Below, piece by piece: positions 1-8,434 of a stretch of DNA of 33,135 nt; position 1 is the stretch's first letter; each line of letters starts with the position of its first letter. Location of the stretch: assembly GCA_003539495.1 (NCBI GenBank), contig DPPB01000031.1:112051-145185 (forward strand). The letters are read 5' to 3'. The notes below the pieces were generated by a model. It saw only the letters and a list, made by a program, of their open reading frames with translations. It was not told the DNA's origin and ran no database searches. Source of the DNA: Oscillibacter sp. (GTDB lineage: Bacteria; Bacillota; Clostridia; Oscillospirales; Oscillospiraceae). Position numbers and translations under genes: made by a program.

Positions 1-1877
1 TGCACGGCGGAGATGAGCATACCGCAGGAGTCGATGCCCATCATGGGGCGGGGCGGGAGATTGGTGATGGCGATGCAGGTCTTGCCCACCAGCTCTTCCG
101 GCTCATAATACTCGTGAATACCACTCAGAATCACCCGATCTACGCCGGTTCCGTCGTCCAAAACGAACTTTAAGAGCTTTTTGGACTTCTTCACAGCTTC
201 GCATTCCTTGACCTTCACGGCCCGGAAATCACTCCTGGAGAAGGTGTCAAAATTCACCTGATCCTGGAACAGCGGCTCGATCTCCACATTGGAAAAATCG
301 ATTTTTTCCTCCACGACCGGAGCTGCCTGAGCAGCCTCCGCAGGAGCCGAAGCTTCCTTGGAAACCTTCTTGTCAGAGTCAAGCGGCTTCATTGTAGGGA
401 ACAAAATCACATCCCGAATAGAATCGGTGCCGCAGAGCATCATGCTGCAGCGGTCGATGCCGAAGCCCAGGCCGCCGGTGGGGGGCATGCCGTATTCCAG
501 AGCCAGGACGAAATCCTCGTCCATCATGTCGGCCTCCTCGTCGCCCTGAGCGCGCTTTTCCGCCTGGGCCTTGAAGCGCTGGTATTGGTCAATGGGGTCA
601 TTGAGCTCGGAGAAGGCGTTGCCCATCTCGCAGCCGCAGATGAACATCTCATACCGCTCTGTAAGGGCAGGCTGCTGGGGGCTGCGCTTGGCCAGGGGGC
701 TGACCTCCACAGGATACATGGTGATGAAGGTGGGCTGCACCAGAGTCTCCTCCACCTTCTGGTCAAAGGTCTCATAGAGGGCGTTGCCCCAGGTATGCGC
801 CACGCCATCCATATCCACGCCCACGCTCTTAGCCAGCTCCACGCCCCTGTCAGCATCGCCGATACAGGCCATAAAGTCGGCACCGGTGACGTTCTTCACG
901 GCGTCAGCCATGGTGATGCGTCTCCAGGAGGGGGTCAGGTCGATTTCATGACCCAGCCAGGTGACCTGGTAGGTGCCCAAAATCTCCTTGGCGGCGCCGG
1001 AGAGGATGCCCTCCAGAATATCCATCATGCCGTCCAGGTTGGTGAACGCCTGATACAGCTCACAAGTGGTGAACTCGGGATTGTGCTTGGTGTCCATGCC
1101 CTCGTTGCGGAAGATGCGGCCCACCTCATACACCCGCTCCATACCGCCGACGATAAGCCGCTTCAGGTGCAGCTCTGTGGCGATGCGCATATACATATCA
1201 ATATCCTGGGCATTGTGGTGGGTGATGAAGGGCCGGGCGTTGGCGCCGCCGGCGATGGGGCTGAGAACGGGAGTCTCCACCTCCATGAAGCCCAGGCCGT
1301 CCAAATAGCGGCGCAGATAGGCCACAAACTTGCTGCGGATCTCAAAATTGCGCTTAGACTCGGGGTTCATAATGAGGTCCACATAGCGCTGGCGATAGCG
1401 CATTTCCTTATCGGTAAGGCCGTGGAACTTCTCGGGCAGGGGCCGCAGGGATTTACTCAGCAGGGTGATGTGCTTGGCCCGGACACTCATCTCGCCCTTT
1501 TCCGTGCGGAACACGGTGCCCTCAACACCGACGATGTCGCCGATGTCGTACTTCTTGAAGCGGTTATATTCGTCCGGGTCCATCTCGTCCCGGCGGGCGT
1601 AGAGCTGGATGCGGCCGGACTTATCCTGCAGATCGCAGAAGGAGACCTTGCCCATGCCGCGCTTGGACATGAGGCGGCCGCCTACGGAGACGGTCTGCCC
1701 CTCCAGGGCGTCAAAATTATCCTTAATTTCCTGGGCGTGGTGGGTGACATCATACTTGGTAATGGTAAAAGGGTCCATTCCCGCATCCTGCAGGGCCTTG
1801 AGTTTGTCACGGCGCACCTTTAGGATCTGCTTGAGATCCTGCTCCTGTTCGTTGATTCGGTTTACTTGCTCTGCCAT
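1..1877 (-). CDS. lysS: Lysyl-tRNA synthetase, class II, with C-terminal tRNA-binding domain (3' end cut off)
   Basis: Charges tRNA-Lys with lysine in the cytoplasm. The translation starts MAEQVNRINEQEQDLKQ at an ATG preceded by GGAGGA. It has an N-terminal OB anticodon-binding fold (about residues 60-150). The class II core follows, with motif 2 around YEVGRIFRNEGMDTKHNPEF and motif 3 as GGLGFGIDR. A normal bacterial LysRS ends soon after the RDVILFPTMKP segment, near residue 497. Here the frame continues through an Ala/Pro/Glu-rich linker into a second OB-like domain. That domain contains DFRAVKVKECEAVKKSKKLL and ITNLPPRPMMGIDSCGML, which resembles the MetRS C-terminal / Trbp111 tRNA-binding domain. 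The frame is still open at the window edge (over 625 codons). It lies 32 nt downstream of greA and is probably co-transcribed with it. Confidence 0.96.
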   Translation of the reverse strand, partial: MAEQVNRINEQEQDLKQILKVRRDKLKALQDAGMDPFTITKYDVTHHAQEIKDNFDALEGQTVSVGGRLMSKRGMGKVSFCDLQDKSGRIQLYARRDEMDPDEYNRFKKYDIGDIVGVEGTVFRTEKGEMSVRAKHITLLSKSLRPLPEKFHGLTDKEMRYRQRYVDLIMNPESKRNFEIRSKFVAYLRRYLDGLGFMEVETPVLSPIAGGANARPFITHHNAQDIDMYMRIATELHLKRLIVGGMERVYEVGRIFRNEGMDTKHNPEFTTCELYQAFTNLDGMMDILEGILSGAAKEILGTYQVTWLGHEIDLTPSWRRITMADAVKNVTGADFMACIGDADRGVELAKSVGVDMDGVAHTWGNALYETFDQKVEETLVQPTFITMYPVEVSPLAKRSPQQPALTERYEMFICGCEMGNAFSELNDPIDQYQRFKAQAEKRAQGDEEADMMDEDFVLALEYGMPPTGGLGFGIDRCSMMLCGTDSIRDVILFPTMKPLDSDKKVSKEASAPAEAAQAAPVVEEKIDFSNVEIEPLFQDQVNFDTFSRSDFRAVKVKECEAVKKSKKLLKFVLDDGTGVDRVILSGIHEYYEPEELVGKTCIAITNLPPRPMMGIDSCGMLISAV

Positions 1878-1909
1878 GGCGGGCATCCTCCTTTTGTGAA
1901 AATTATAGT

Positions 1910-2386
1910 TTATCTCTCGATGGAATCAATGTGATAACGGATCACGCCCCGGGGGGCCTCCACGGCGATCTCCTCCCCGGCGCTCCGACCCATGAGCGCC
2001 TTGCCAAAGGGAGAATCCTCGGACACGGCGTGGTTCATCACGTCCGCCTCCTGGGAACCGACGATCTTGTAGACGGGCAGCTTTTTGCCGGTGGAAAGGT
2101 TGGTAACCGTGACCTTGCAGCCGATGGAAATTTTATTGGAATCAGCTTCGGACTCATTGACGATCTTGGCGTGGAGCAGAATCTCCTCCAGCTCAGCAAT
2201 GCGGGAGTAGAGCTTGCCCTGCTCGTTTTTGGCCTCGTCGTACTCGCTGTTTTCACTCAGGTCGCCAAAGCCGCGGGCTTCCTTGATAAGCTCGGCGATC
2301 TCGTCGGCCCGGGTGGTTTTGCTGTAGTCCAGCTCCGCTTTCAGCTCGTCATATCGCTCCTGGCTCATTTTGAACTCTTTAACCAT
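1910..2386 (-). CDS. greA: Transcription elongation factor GreA
   Basis: Binds the RNA polymerase secondary channel and stimulates cleavage of backtracked transcripts. The 158-residue length is normal for GreA. The N-terminal coiled coil is evident, including the tip region with ARGFGDLSENSEYDEAKNEQ, which carries the acidic residues that position the catalytic magnesium. The C-terminal FKBP-like half includes SPFGKALMGRSAGEEIAVEA. The start is preceded by AAAGGAAG. It is the first gene of a greA-lysS unit read from a sigma-A promoter at 2462-2490; the same gene order is common in clostridia. Confidence 0.97.
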   Translation of the reverse strand: MVKEFKMSQERYDELKAELDYSKTTRADEIAELIKEARGFGDLSENSEYDEAKNEQGKLYSRIAELEEILLHAKIVNESEADSNKISIGCKVTVTNLSTGKKLPVYKIVGSQEADVMNHAVSEDSPFGKALMGRSAGEEIAVEAPRGVIRYHIDSIER

Positions 2387-2409
2387 GGTTATGCTTCCTT
2401 TCGATGATT

Positions 2410-2439
2410 CGGTGTATCCCCTATTGCAATTCTACACCG
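2410..2439 (-). other. Inverted repeat in the greA leader
   Basis: Arms CGGTGTA and TACACCG pair perfectly across a 16-nt loop, between the greA promoter and its ribosome binding site. It could form a leader hairpin or be an operator. There is no T-tract, so it is not a terminator. Confidence 0.35.
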
Positions 2440-2461
2440 ATTTTATAATAAGTCATACTGC

Positions 2462-2490
2462 ATTATAGTGAGTTTCCGCCCCGGTGTCAA
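2462..2490 (-). promoter_or_regulatory. Sigma-A promoter of greA-lysS
   Basis: On the minus strand the -35 is TTGACA (2490-2485) and the -10 is TATAAT (2467-2462), with exactly 17 nt between; both boxes match consensus. The TGA stop of the upstream gene (2487-2489) lies inside the -35 box. Confidence 0.9.
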
Positions 2491-3179
2491 GCATCGAAAT
2501 GAATTCTTGCCACCGCCAGCTCCGTTAGGTGCAGCCGATCCTGCCGATACAGAGCCGCCAGCAGCCGCTCCCCCTCGCCGCCGCCGGGAATCTCGCCGCG
2601 CAAGGCAGGCGGCAATATGTAGTCGATCTCCTGGCGCATGCAGTTTTCTCCCAGCAGCAGGGCCGATGGGACCCCATCCCGCCGCAGAGTCACCTCCAGC
2701 TCCGGCTCCGCCCCGCCGCAGGCCAGGCCGTAGCGTTGCAGCAGCCACTGCTCCAGGGCCCCCTGGCCATATCCCGTATCCAGGTGCAGATACCGTACCC
2801 GCTGCACCAGCAGCTGCGCCGCCCAGTACACCGGCAGGCTCGTCCCATCCGCCGTCAGGCGCACGGAGGCATTTTTATCGGACAGGCGCTTTTGCCGGAA
2901 GGCCTGCTCCAGCAGGGCCGGCAGCACAGCCCGGCGCAAGGGCGCCGTCTCCACCGGTACAAGGCCCAGGTGTAGACACTCCGGCAGATTGTCCTGCCAG
3001 GCCCCCTCCCGCACGCCTGCCTGACGCAGAATCCTCTCCTCCCGGCGCAGAAAAGGCCGCAGCAGCGGCATAGCTTTTCCGGAAATCTCCACCCGGCACA
3101 AAGGCATGCCGCACAGCAGCTCCACCCGTTTCCGGATCAGGGGCAGTCCCTGGGGCTTCCAATCGATCCATCCAAGCAT
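2487..3179 (-). CDS. Unrecognised 230-residue protein
   Basis: I do not recognise a family. The start MLGWIDWKPQGLPLIRKRV follows a strong GGGAGGGG site at good spacing. The protein has no signal peptide and no clear membrane segment. It is rich in Leu and Arg, with many charged helix-like stretches. An Asp/Thr/Gly-bearing part (VRLTADGTSLPVYWAAQLLV) lies in the middle, and a GGGEGERLLAAL turn lies near the C-terminus. The gene sits alone between the ftsEX/M23 operon and greA on the same strand, and ends inside the greA promoter. The good start signal and the lack of any competing frame support a real gene. Function is unknown. Confidence 0.7.
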   Translation of the reverse strand: MLGWIDWKPQGLPLIRKRVELLCGMPLCRVEISGKAMPLLRPFLRREERILRQAGVREGAWQDNLPECLHLGLVPVETAPLRRAVLPALLEQAFRQKRLSDKNASVRLTADGTSLPVYWAAQLLVQRVRYLHLDTGYGQGALEQWLLQRYGLACGGAEPELEVTLRRDGVPSALLLGENCMRQEIDYILPPALRGEIPGGGEGERLLAALYRQDRLHLTELAVARIHFDA

Positions 3180-3264
3180 GATAATCCCCTCCCGTGGCAG
3201 TGTATGAAGGCAGGCGGAGGAATATGCGGGCGGAAAAGTGAAAAGGTATAGCGCACAGGACCCC

Positions 3265-3290
3265 GTAGGGGGCGGCGTCCTCGACGCCCC
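3265..3290. repeat. Short palindromic intergenic element, family A, copy 1
   Basis: A GTAGGGGGCGGCGTC arm is followed by GACGCCCC, giving a GGCGTC/GACGCC hairpin. It lies in the 254-bp interval (3180-3433) between the unknown gene and the M23 peptidase gene. That interval otherwise holds only the M23 terminator and presumably the promoter of the unknown gene, which I could not identify. Confidence 0.75.
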
Positions 3291-3384
3291 GCAGCCCGGG
3301 TATTTGGCAGCCGCGCATGTCCTCCCTGCGCGCGCAGTGCAGGAACACTACGGCTGGCCGCAGTGACGGCAAGGGGCAGATTGC

Positions 3385-3415
3385 AAAAGGGCGGACACCT
3401 TCTGTGTCCGCCCTT
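3385..3415 (-). terminator. Terminator of the ftsE-ftsX-M23 operon
   Basis: A perfect 12-bp stem pairs 3387-3398 with 3404-3415 around a 5-nt loop. On the minus strand it ends in TTTT (3388-3385), followed by GCAA. It starts 18 nt after the M23 gene's stop. The T-tract is short but the stem is very stable. Confidence 0.75.
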
Positions 3416-3433
3416 CGGAAAAGCCTGTTCTGT

Positions 3434-4576
3434 TTACCAATCGTAGGCAATATAGCCTGGGAGGTAGTTCATAACATCGATGGTCTGTCCGTCCTTATAC
3501 ATAGTGTAATGGATGTGTGCCCCGGTAGAATTGCCGGTGCTGCCGCACCAACCGATGATATCGCCCTGGGAAACCGTCTGCCCTGCGGTCACATTCCAAT
3601 CGCTCATGTGGCCATACAGGGTGGTGATGCCGTCGCTGTGAGAGATCATCACACTGATGCCGTAGCCCCCATTCCACCCGGCCTGGATCACCGTACCGGA
3701 GTTAGCCGCCAGCACCGGAGAGCCGTAGGCTGCGTCAATGTCCGCGCCGTTGTGCCACTCCCAGCCGTGATAGGGGCACCAGCGATTGCCATAGGGGCTG
3801 GTGATCACGCGGGTATTATTAGTGGGCCAGATGTAGCCGCCTGTGCTGCCGCTATTATTCCCACCACTGCTGCCGCTGTTATTGTTCTGTTGCTGCTGCT
3901 TGCGGATCAGCTCCTGAATGCGGGCCTCGTCCGCCTCCGCCTCATCCAGCAGCGCCTGGTGGCCGGCCTCCGTGTTTTCATACTCCCGAATCAGTGCGTT
4001 GGCCTCGTCAATCTGCTGCTGCAGCTTCTTTTGGGAGCTGGACAGCTCCGTCCTTTGCTGGTCCAGGGCTGCTTTGTCCTCGGAAAGCTGTTGGCGGGTC
4101 TCCTGAAGGTCGGCTATGACCTGGCGGTCATAGTCCATCACTTCGTTTACAAAATCCATCCGGGCCAGGAGGTCGGTAAAGTCGGTAGCCTTGAAAATCA
4201 CCGACCAATAGGAAACCGTGCCCCGCTCCTCCTCCTGTCGCACCTGCTTGCAGAACAGCTCGTACTGCTCCTTTTCCTTCTCGGTCAGCTCGGTAATGCG
4301 AGCCTCGGTCTCGTCGGCCTGCTGCTGGATGAGGTTTACCTCTGTGCGCAGCATTTCGTTGCGCTGATCCAGCAGGGCCTTTTCCTCAATGGCCTTGCTT
4401 TTGTCAGCCTGAACAGCCTCGATCTGCTTTTCCAGCTCTGCCTGGGCGTCCCTGGCCTCCTGAAGCTGATCGTCCAGGCTGCCGGCATACACCGTCGCCG
4501 GCCGGGATACGGACAGGATGGACACCAGCATGCACGCGGCGCACAAAAAAGATGCCACTCGTTTGCGAAAAGACAT
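3434..4576 (-). CDS. Secreted coiled-coil M23 (LytM) peptidoglycan hydrolase linked to FtsEX
   Basis: Cuts cross-linked peptidoglycan outside the cell, probably under FtsEX control at division or elongation sites. This start (MSFRKRVASFLCAACML) is chosen because AAAGGAGGT precedes it; a longer in-frame opening would run into ftsX. A signal peptide ends near VYAG (about residue 32). Next come roughly 200 residues of coiled coil rich in Glu, Gln and Lys, a Gln/Asn/Gly/Ser linker, and a C-terminal M23 domain (about 255-375). The zinc ligands are visible: WHNGADID supplies His and Asp, and GAHIHYTM supplies the HxH pair. This layout is that of EnvC-like or PcsB-like FtsEX partners, but here the catalytic residues are intact. 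It starts 11 nt after ftsX stops. Confidence 0.92.
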   Translation of the reverse strand: MSFRKRVASFLCAACMLVSILSVSRPATVYAGSLDDQLQEARDAQAELEKQIEAVQADKSKAIEEKALLDQRNEMLRTEVNLIQQQADETEARITELTEKEKEQYELFCKQVRQEEERGTVSYWSVIFKATDFTDLLARMDFVNEVMDYDRQVIADLQETRQQLSEDKAALDQQRTELSSSQKKLQQQIDEANALIREYENTEAGHQALLDEAEADEARIQELIRKQQQQNNNSGSSGGNNSGSTGGYIWPTNNTRVITSPYGNRWCPYHGWEWHNGADIDAAYGSPVLAANSGTVIQAGWNGGYGISVMISHSDGITTLYGHMSDWNVTAGQTVSQGDIIGWCGSTGNSTGAHIHYTMYKDGQTIDVMNYLPGYIAYDW

Positions 4577-4587
4577 AGGTACCTCCT

Positions 4588-5472
4588 TTACACCTGTAGG
4601 AATTTCCGGATAGCTGTCAGGCTGCCACCCACTCCCACCAGAACACCCGCCAGCAGGAATACACCCGCTACGGGCCACCAGATCTTTGCGAAGCTGACCA
4701 CCCGCAGCAGCTGCAGGGTGTCAGACCCGGCAATGCCGTTGGCAATGGCGTTATACAGCAGCCACTGCAGGCCAAAGCCGATCACGGCGCCGAACACGCC
4801 GATAAGCAGCCCCTCAAATACGAAGGGCCATCGGATAAACCCGTTGGTGGCGCCCACCATCTTCATAATGGCGATTTCGTCCCGCCGGTCAAAGGTGGTG
4901 AGCTTGATGGTATTGGAAATGATGAACACGGACACGATCAGCAGAATAACAATGAGAGTCACGCTGATAACGCTGGCCACATTGCGGGCTGTGATAAATC
5001 CGGCGGAGATAGCCTCGTCCGCCCGGACCTTGGCAATGCCGTCCACCTGGCGCAGGGCCTCCACGGTTTCGGACAACAGAGCATCGTCCTGCAAATGAAT
5101 GACAAAGCGGTGGCGGAAGATGCTCGGATCCAGGTTTGCGTAGAGATCGTTTTCATCGTACTGGGCCACATAGCTATCCCGGGCCTGCTCCCGGGACACA
5201 AAGGTGGCGTCGGCCACATTGGGCACCGCCTCCACCTTGCTCTGCAGCGCCCGAGCGTCCTCATCAGACAGTGTCTCGTCAATAAACGCCAAAATGGCAT
5301 TCTCCTTCTGCAGGTTTTTCAGGTTATAATCCGCATTGTAGGCCACCAAGGAGAATGTGCCCATAATGAGCAGACACGCCACGGTGATGCCGATGGCTGC
5401 AAAGGACATGAACCCGTGGGAGAACATATTCCGGCTGCCCTCCCGGAAAAAATATCCGAAATTACCCTTCAT
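4588..5472 (-). CDS. ftsX: Cell-division ABC transporter membrane subunit FtsX
   Basis: Integral membrane partner of FtsE. It converts ATP hydrolysis in the cytoplasm into activation of a peptidoglycan hydrolase outside. The 294-residue protein has the FtsX plan: a first membrane helix near residues 22-45 (IGITVACLLIMGTFSLVAYN), an extracellular domain of about 110 residues, then three helices toward the C-terminus. The conserved stretch RRDEIAIMKMVGATNGFIRWPF lies between helices 2 and 3. It overlaps ftsE by 4 nt (ATGA), so translation is coupled. The M23 hydrolase gene directly after it is the likely target. Confidence 0.95.
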   Translation of the reverse strand: MKGNFGYFFREGSRNMFSHGFMSFAAIGITVACLLIMGTFSLVAYNADYNLKNLQKENAILAFIDETLSDEDARALQSKVEAVPNVADATFVSREQARDSYVAQYDENDLYANLDPSIFRHRFVIHLQDDALLSETVEALRQVDGIAKVRADEAISAGFITARNVASVISVTLIVILLIVSVFIISNTIKLTTFDRRDEIAIMKMVGATNGFIRWPFVFEGLLIGVFGAVIGFGLQWLLYNAIANGIAGSDTLQLLRVVSFAKIWWPVAGVFLLAGVLVGVGGSLTAIRKFLQV

Positions 5473-6152
5473 TTGACCACCTCATACCGTCCCATACCGT
5501 CGCCGGCCACCATACCGTCGTTAATGGTGATTACGCGCTTATCAAAGTGGTTCACCAGGCCCTTTTCGTGAGTGACCACCACCACGGTGGTGCCCAGGGC
5601 ATTGATCCGCTCCAACAGGGTCATGATCTCCAGGGAGCGGGCGGGATCCAGGTTACCGGTAGGCTCATCGGCTACGATAGTGCTGGGATTATTGACCAGC
5701 GCCCGGGCAATGGCCACCCGCTGCTGCTCACCGCCGGAGAGCTGATCGGGAAAGCTCCCCTCCTTGCCCTTCAGGCCCACCAGCTCCAGCACATAGGGAA
5801 TACGGTTTTTAATCTCCCGTGGCCCGGCGCCCACGGCGCACATGGCCAAGCTGAGGTTTTCTCTCACGGTCTTGCCCGTGATAAGCCGGAAATCCTGAAA
5901 GATCACGCCGATGGTGCGGCGCATGTAGGGGATCTGCTTATCGGAGATGCGGCCCATGGAAAAGCCGTTGACCATGACCCGCCCGGCGGTAGGTACAATC
6001 TCCCCGGTGAGCAGCTTGATAATGGTGGATTTGCCGGACCCGGAGGGGCCCACCAAAAAGACAAAGTCCCCATCCTCTATAGTAAACGAAATACCCTTTA
6101 ATGCCTCTGTGCCGTTGTCATATACTTTTTTAACATCAATAAGCCGAATCAT
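5469..6152 (-). CDS. ftsE: Cell-division ATP-binding protein FtsE
   Basis: Cytoplasmic ATPase of the FtsEX complex. The 227-residue length is typical. Walker A is GPSGSGKST (about residues 36-44), the Q-loop region is FQDFRLITGKTVRENL, the ABC signature is LSGGEQQRV, and Walker B is STIVADEPTGNLDP. A switch His follows in VVVVTHEKGLV. It is the first gene of the three-gene operon, behind a sigma-A promoter at 6222-6250. Confidence 0.96.
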   Translation of the reverse strand: MIRLIDVKKVYDNGTEALKGISFTIEDGDFVFLVGPSGSGKSTIIKLLTGEIVPTAGRVMVNGFSMGRISDKQIPYMRRTIGVIFQDFRLITGKTVRENLSLAMCAVGAGPREIKNRIPYVLELVGLKGKEGSFPDQLSGGEQQRVAIARALVNNPSTIVADEPTGNLDPARSLEIMTLLERINALGTTVVVVTHEKGLVNHFDKRVITINDGMVAGDGMGRYEVVK

Positions 6153-6221
6153 ATATTCCTCGCAATTCTCAGAAACGCGGATGCTATCCGCGGAAAAAGT
6201 TACAAAATGGTTACATGCTTC

Positions 6222-6250
6222 ATTATACGGTTTTTTCCCGTATTTTGCAA
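6222..6250 (-). promoter_or_regulatory. Sigma-A promoter of ftsE-ftsX-M23
   Basis: On the minus strand: -35 TTGCAA (6250-6245), 17-nt spacer, -10 TATAAT (6227-6222). The 69-nt leader that follows contains a small perfect hairpin (GCGGAT/ATCCGC). Confidence 0.85.
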
Positions 6251-6366
6251 CAGGAAAAATATGAAAAAAGTGTGAACTGTAGGGAAGTTAGTCGAAGCCC
6301 GTCAGTCCCACCCCCAAGGAAGCAGCCCCTACGGATGCCCTCCCGGGCAATTGTCCCTATGGCGTG

Positions 6367-6401
6367 AAAACAGGGAGGCACCGGGCTATGGTGTCTCCCT
6401 G
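6367..6401 (-). terminator. Terminator of the PucR/CdaR-type regulator gene
   Basis: The stem pairs 6371-6382 with 6390-6401 (12 bp, one G-T pair) around a 7-nt loop. It is followed on the minus strand by TTTT (6370-6367). It lies 19 nt past the regulator's stop codon. Confidence 0.8.
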
Positions 6402-6420
6402 ACAGGGTCTTTTATGCTTT

Positions 6421-7515
6421 TTATGCGTCGATCCCGCGGCTGGTGAGGTATTTCTTGACCATTAGAGCAACCTTGAAGGTAATGGCATCATCAAACTCCC
6501 GCAGATCCAGCCCTGTGAGCTTTTTGATCTTCTCCAGCCGATACACCAGGGTGTTGCGGTGTACAAAGAGCTTCCGGGCGGTCTCGGACACATTTAGGTT
6601 ATTTTCAAAGAACTTATAAATGGTGAACAGGGTCTCCTGGTCCAGGGCATCAATGGGGTTCTTCTTAAAAACCTCCTGCAGGAACATCTCGCACAGGGTG
6701 GTGGGCAGCTGATAGATCAGCCGACCGATGCCCAGGTTCTCGTAGTTCACAATATAGCGCTCGGTATCGAAAACCTTTCCCACCTCGATGGCTATCTGCG
6801 CCTCCTTATAGGACTTGGCCAAATCCCGCAGATGGGTGGCCACGGTGCCCACGCCCACAAACACGGTGCTCTCGCCGTCCACCTTCAGCGCCTCACCGAT
6901 GGATTGTGCCACCTTGTCCAGGTCGCGTCCATCAGCGTTGTCCGGCAGCTGATGGATCAGCGCCACATCCGACTCGCCCACGCTGAGAACAAAGTCGTTC
7001 TGCCGGTCAGGGAACAGGCCCTGGATCACATCCATAGGCACGGATTCCAGCCGCTCATCAATAGGCCGGACGACAAATACACCCCGGCTCACCTCCACCG
7101 GCACATGCAGCTCCTTGGCACGCATATAAATATCGCTGATGAGGATATTGTCAGAAATAATATTCTTAATAAAAGAGCCCTTGTCGTGCTTTTCCTCATA
7201 GTAGGCCTTGGCAGAGTTCAGGGCCACGCAGGCCATGGAGCACACAGTGCGGCCCACGCTGTCGTCCCCACTGGCAAACACGGCGTAGTCAAAGTGACTA
7301 CCCCAGCCGGGCAGCGCCTTGAAGGTCTTGCCCTCGATGGCCACACAGTTGCCATCAGCCAGCTCGATAGCCTCCACATACTTAGTCCACTTCTTGCCAA
7401 TCCCGGTGAGCTCGCTGCAGGCGATGACGCTGCCTTCGGCATCCATAACGCCAATGACCCGATCCGTGGTCTCCTTAAACTGCAGCACTACATTTTGAAA
7501 GATCCGTCCCGACAT
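6421..7515 (-). CDS. PucR/CdaR-type transcriptional regulator
   Basis: Predicted DNA-binding regulator of 364 residues. The C-terminal part, TLFTIYKFFENNLNVSETAR followed by KLFVHRNTLVYRLEKIKKLTG, is the PucR-type helix-turn-helix (HTH_30). The N-terminal 300 residues have no membrane helix and look like a ligand- or partner-sensing region; I cannot name the ligand. This ATG (MSGRIFQNVVLQF) is preferred over one 18 nt upstream because GGGAGGA precedes it. The gene stands alone between its own promoter (7579-7607) and terminator. Relatives include sugar-diacid and purine regulators, so the target cannot be inferred from sequence alone. Confidence 0.85.
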   Translation of the reverse strand: MSGRIFQNVVLQFKETTDRVIGVMDAEGSVIACSELTGIGKKWTKYVEAIELADGNCVAIEGKTFKALPGWGSHFDYAVFASGDDSVGRTVCSMACVALNSAKAYYEEKHDKGSFIKNIISDNILISDIYMRAKELHVPVEVSRGVFVVRPIDERLESVPMDVIQGLFPDRQNDFVLSVGESDVALIHQLPDNADGRDLDKVAQSIGEALKVDGESTVFVGVGTVATHLRDLAKSYKEAQIAIEVGKVFDTERYIVNYENLGIGRLIYQLPTTLCEMFLQEVFKKNPIDALDQETLFTIYKFFENNLNVSETARKLFVHRNTLVYRLEKIKKLTGLDLREFDDAITFKVALMVKKYLTSRGIDA

Positions 7516-7578
7516 GATATTCCTCCCGGACATCCTTAGATAGGATGAATTTGTGCAATCTGTTTATCCGTTTTCTGT

Positions 7579-7607
7579 ATTATACCGTCAGAATCACGGA
7601 TTTGCAA
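7579..7607 (-). promoter_or_regulatory. Sigma-A promoter of the PucR/CdaR-type gene
   Basis: On the minus strand: -35 TTGCAA (7607-7602), 17-nt spacer, -10 TATAAT (7584-7579). The -35 lies inside the last codons of rsuA. Confidence 0.88.
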
Positions 7608-8376
7608 GGGGTTTTTTATGAATCTTACAAAAATTGTTGTCATTTTTTTGGCAATCTGCCGCTACAAGCCCCACCGCCTGCTGCAATTTGTCAATTTCTT
7701 CCTGGGTAAGATGACGAAATTCCCCCGGCCGCAGGTCCTCCCCCAGGCGCAGCGGCCCCATGGACAGGCGTTTGAGATACACCACCGGTGTGCCGCAGAA
7801 GGCCAGCATCCGCTTGGCCTGATGGAACTTTCCCTCCCGCAGGGTCAGCAGTACCTGCCCCTCCCCGCAGATCTTCAGCTCCGCCGGCAGGCAGCGCAGG
7901 CCGTCTGCCAGGGTGATCCCCTGCGCCAGCCGGGCCGCGTCCGCCTCCGTAGGAGTGCCCTCTGTGCGAGCGTAGTAGACCTTATCCACATGGCTTTTCG
8001 GCGAGAGTAACCGGTGGGTCAAGGCTCCGTCATTGGTCAGCAGCAGCAGGCCCTCCGTGTCCTTGTCCAGCCGTCCCACCGGGGACAGCCCCTGTCTTTT
8101 CAGTTCTTGGGGCAGCAGGTCCAGCACGGTCCTCTGCCGGCTGTCCTCCACCGCCGACAGGACCCCCGCCGGCTTGTGCAGCAGCACATAGGTAAACCGC
8201 CGGTAGCTCACTGTCTCCCCGTCCACCCGGATGTCCGCCGTCTCCGGGTCGATCTTCTGCTCCGGTGACGCGGCGGGCACGCCGTCCAGCAGCACCCGTC
8301 CCCGGCGCACCAGCTCCTTTACCTCCCGCCGGGACCAGCGGCCGGTGCCGCTTAAAGCTTTATCCAATCGTTCCAT
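7594..8376 (-). CDS. rsuA: 16S rRNA pseudouridine synthase, RsuA family
   Basis: Isomerises a uridine of 16S rRNA (U516 in the Escherichia coli member) to pseudouridine. The start MERLDKALSGTGRWSRREV follows GGAGAGAAAA. An S4 RNA-binding domain spans about residues 1-55. The catalytic domain contains GRLDKDTEGLLLLTNDG, whose Asp is the conserved nucleophile, and KVYYART and KRMLAFCG family motifs. At 260 residues it is slightly long, with a basic tail (CKIHKKPLANP) beyond the usual end. Close relatives such as RluB or RluE act on 23S rRNA, so the exact site is inferred. It is divergent from the next gene with 58 nt between starts. Confidence 0.88.
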   Translation of the reverse strand: MERLDKALSGTGRWSRREVKELVRRGRVLLDGVPAASPEQKIDPETADIRVDGETVSYRRFTYVLLHKPAGVLSAVEDSRQRTVLDLLPQELKRQGLSPVGRLDKDTEGLLLLTNDGALTHRLLSPKSHVDKVYYARTEGTPTEADAARLAQGITLADGLRCLPAELKICGEGQVLLTLREGKFHQAKRMLAFCGTPVVYLKRLSMGPLRLGEDLRPGEFRHLTQEEIDKLQQAVGLVAADCQKNDNNFCKIHKKPLANP

Positions 8377-8434
8377 TTTTCTCTCCCATGCATATTTCTC
8401 CCGCCGGGGACATAGGCTTTTGCGAGGTGATACC

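Noticed and set aside
585..1823. Long plus-strand open frame (412 codons) opposite lysS
   Set aside because: It is an antisense shadow of a GC-rich, well-recognised gene. It has a His/Gly/Ala-rich low-complexity translation and no start signal.
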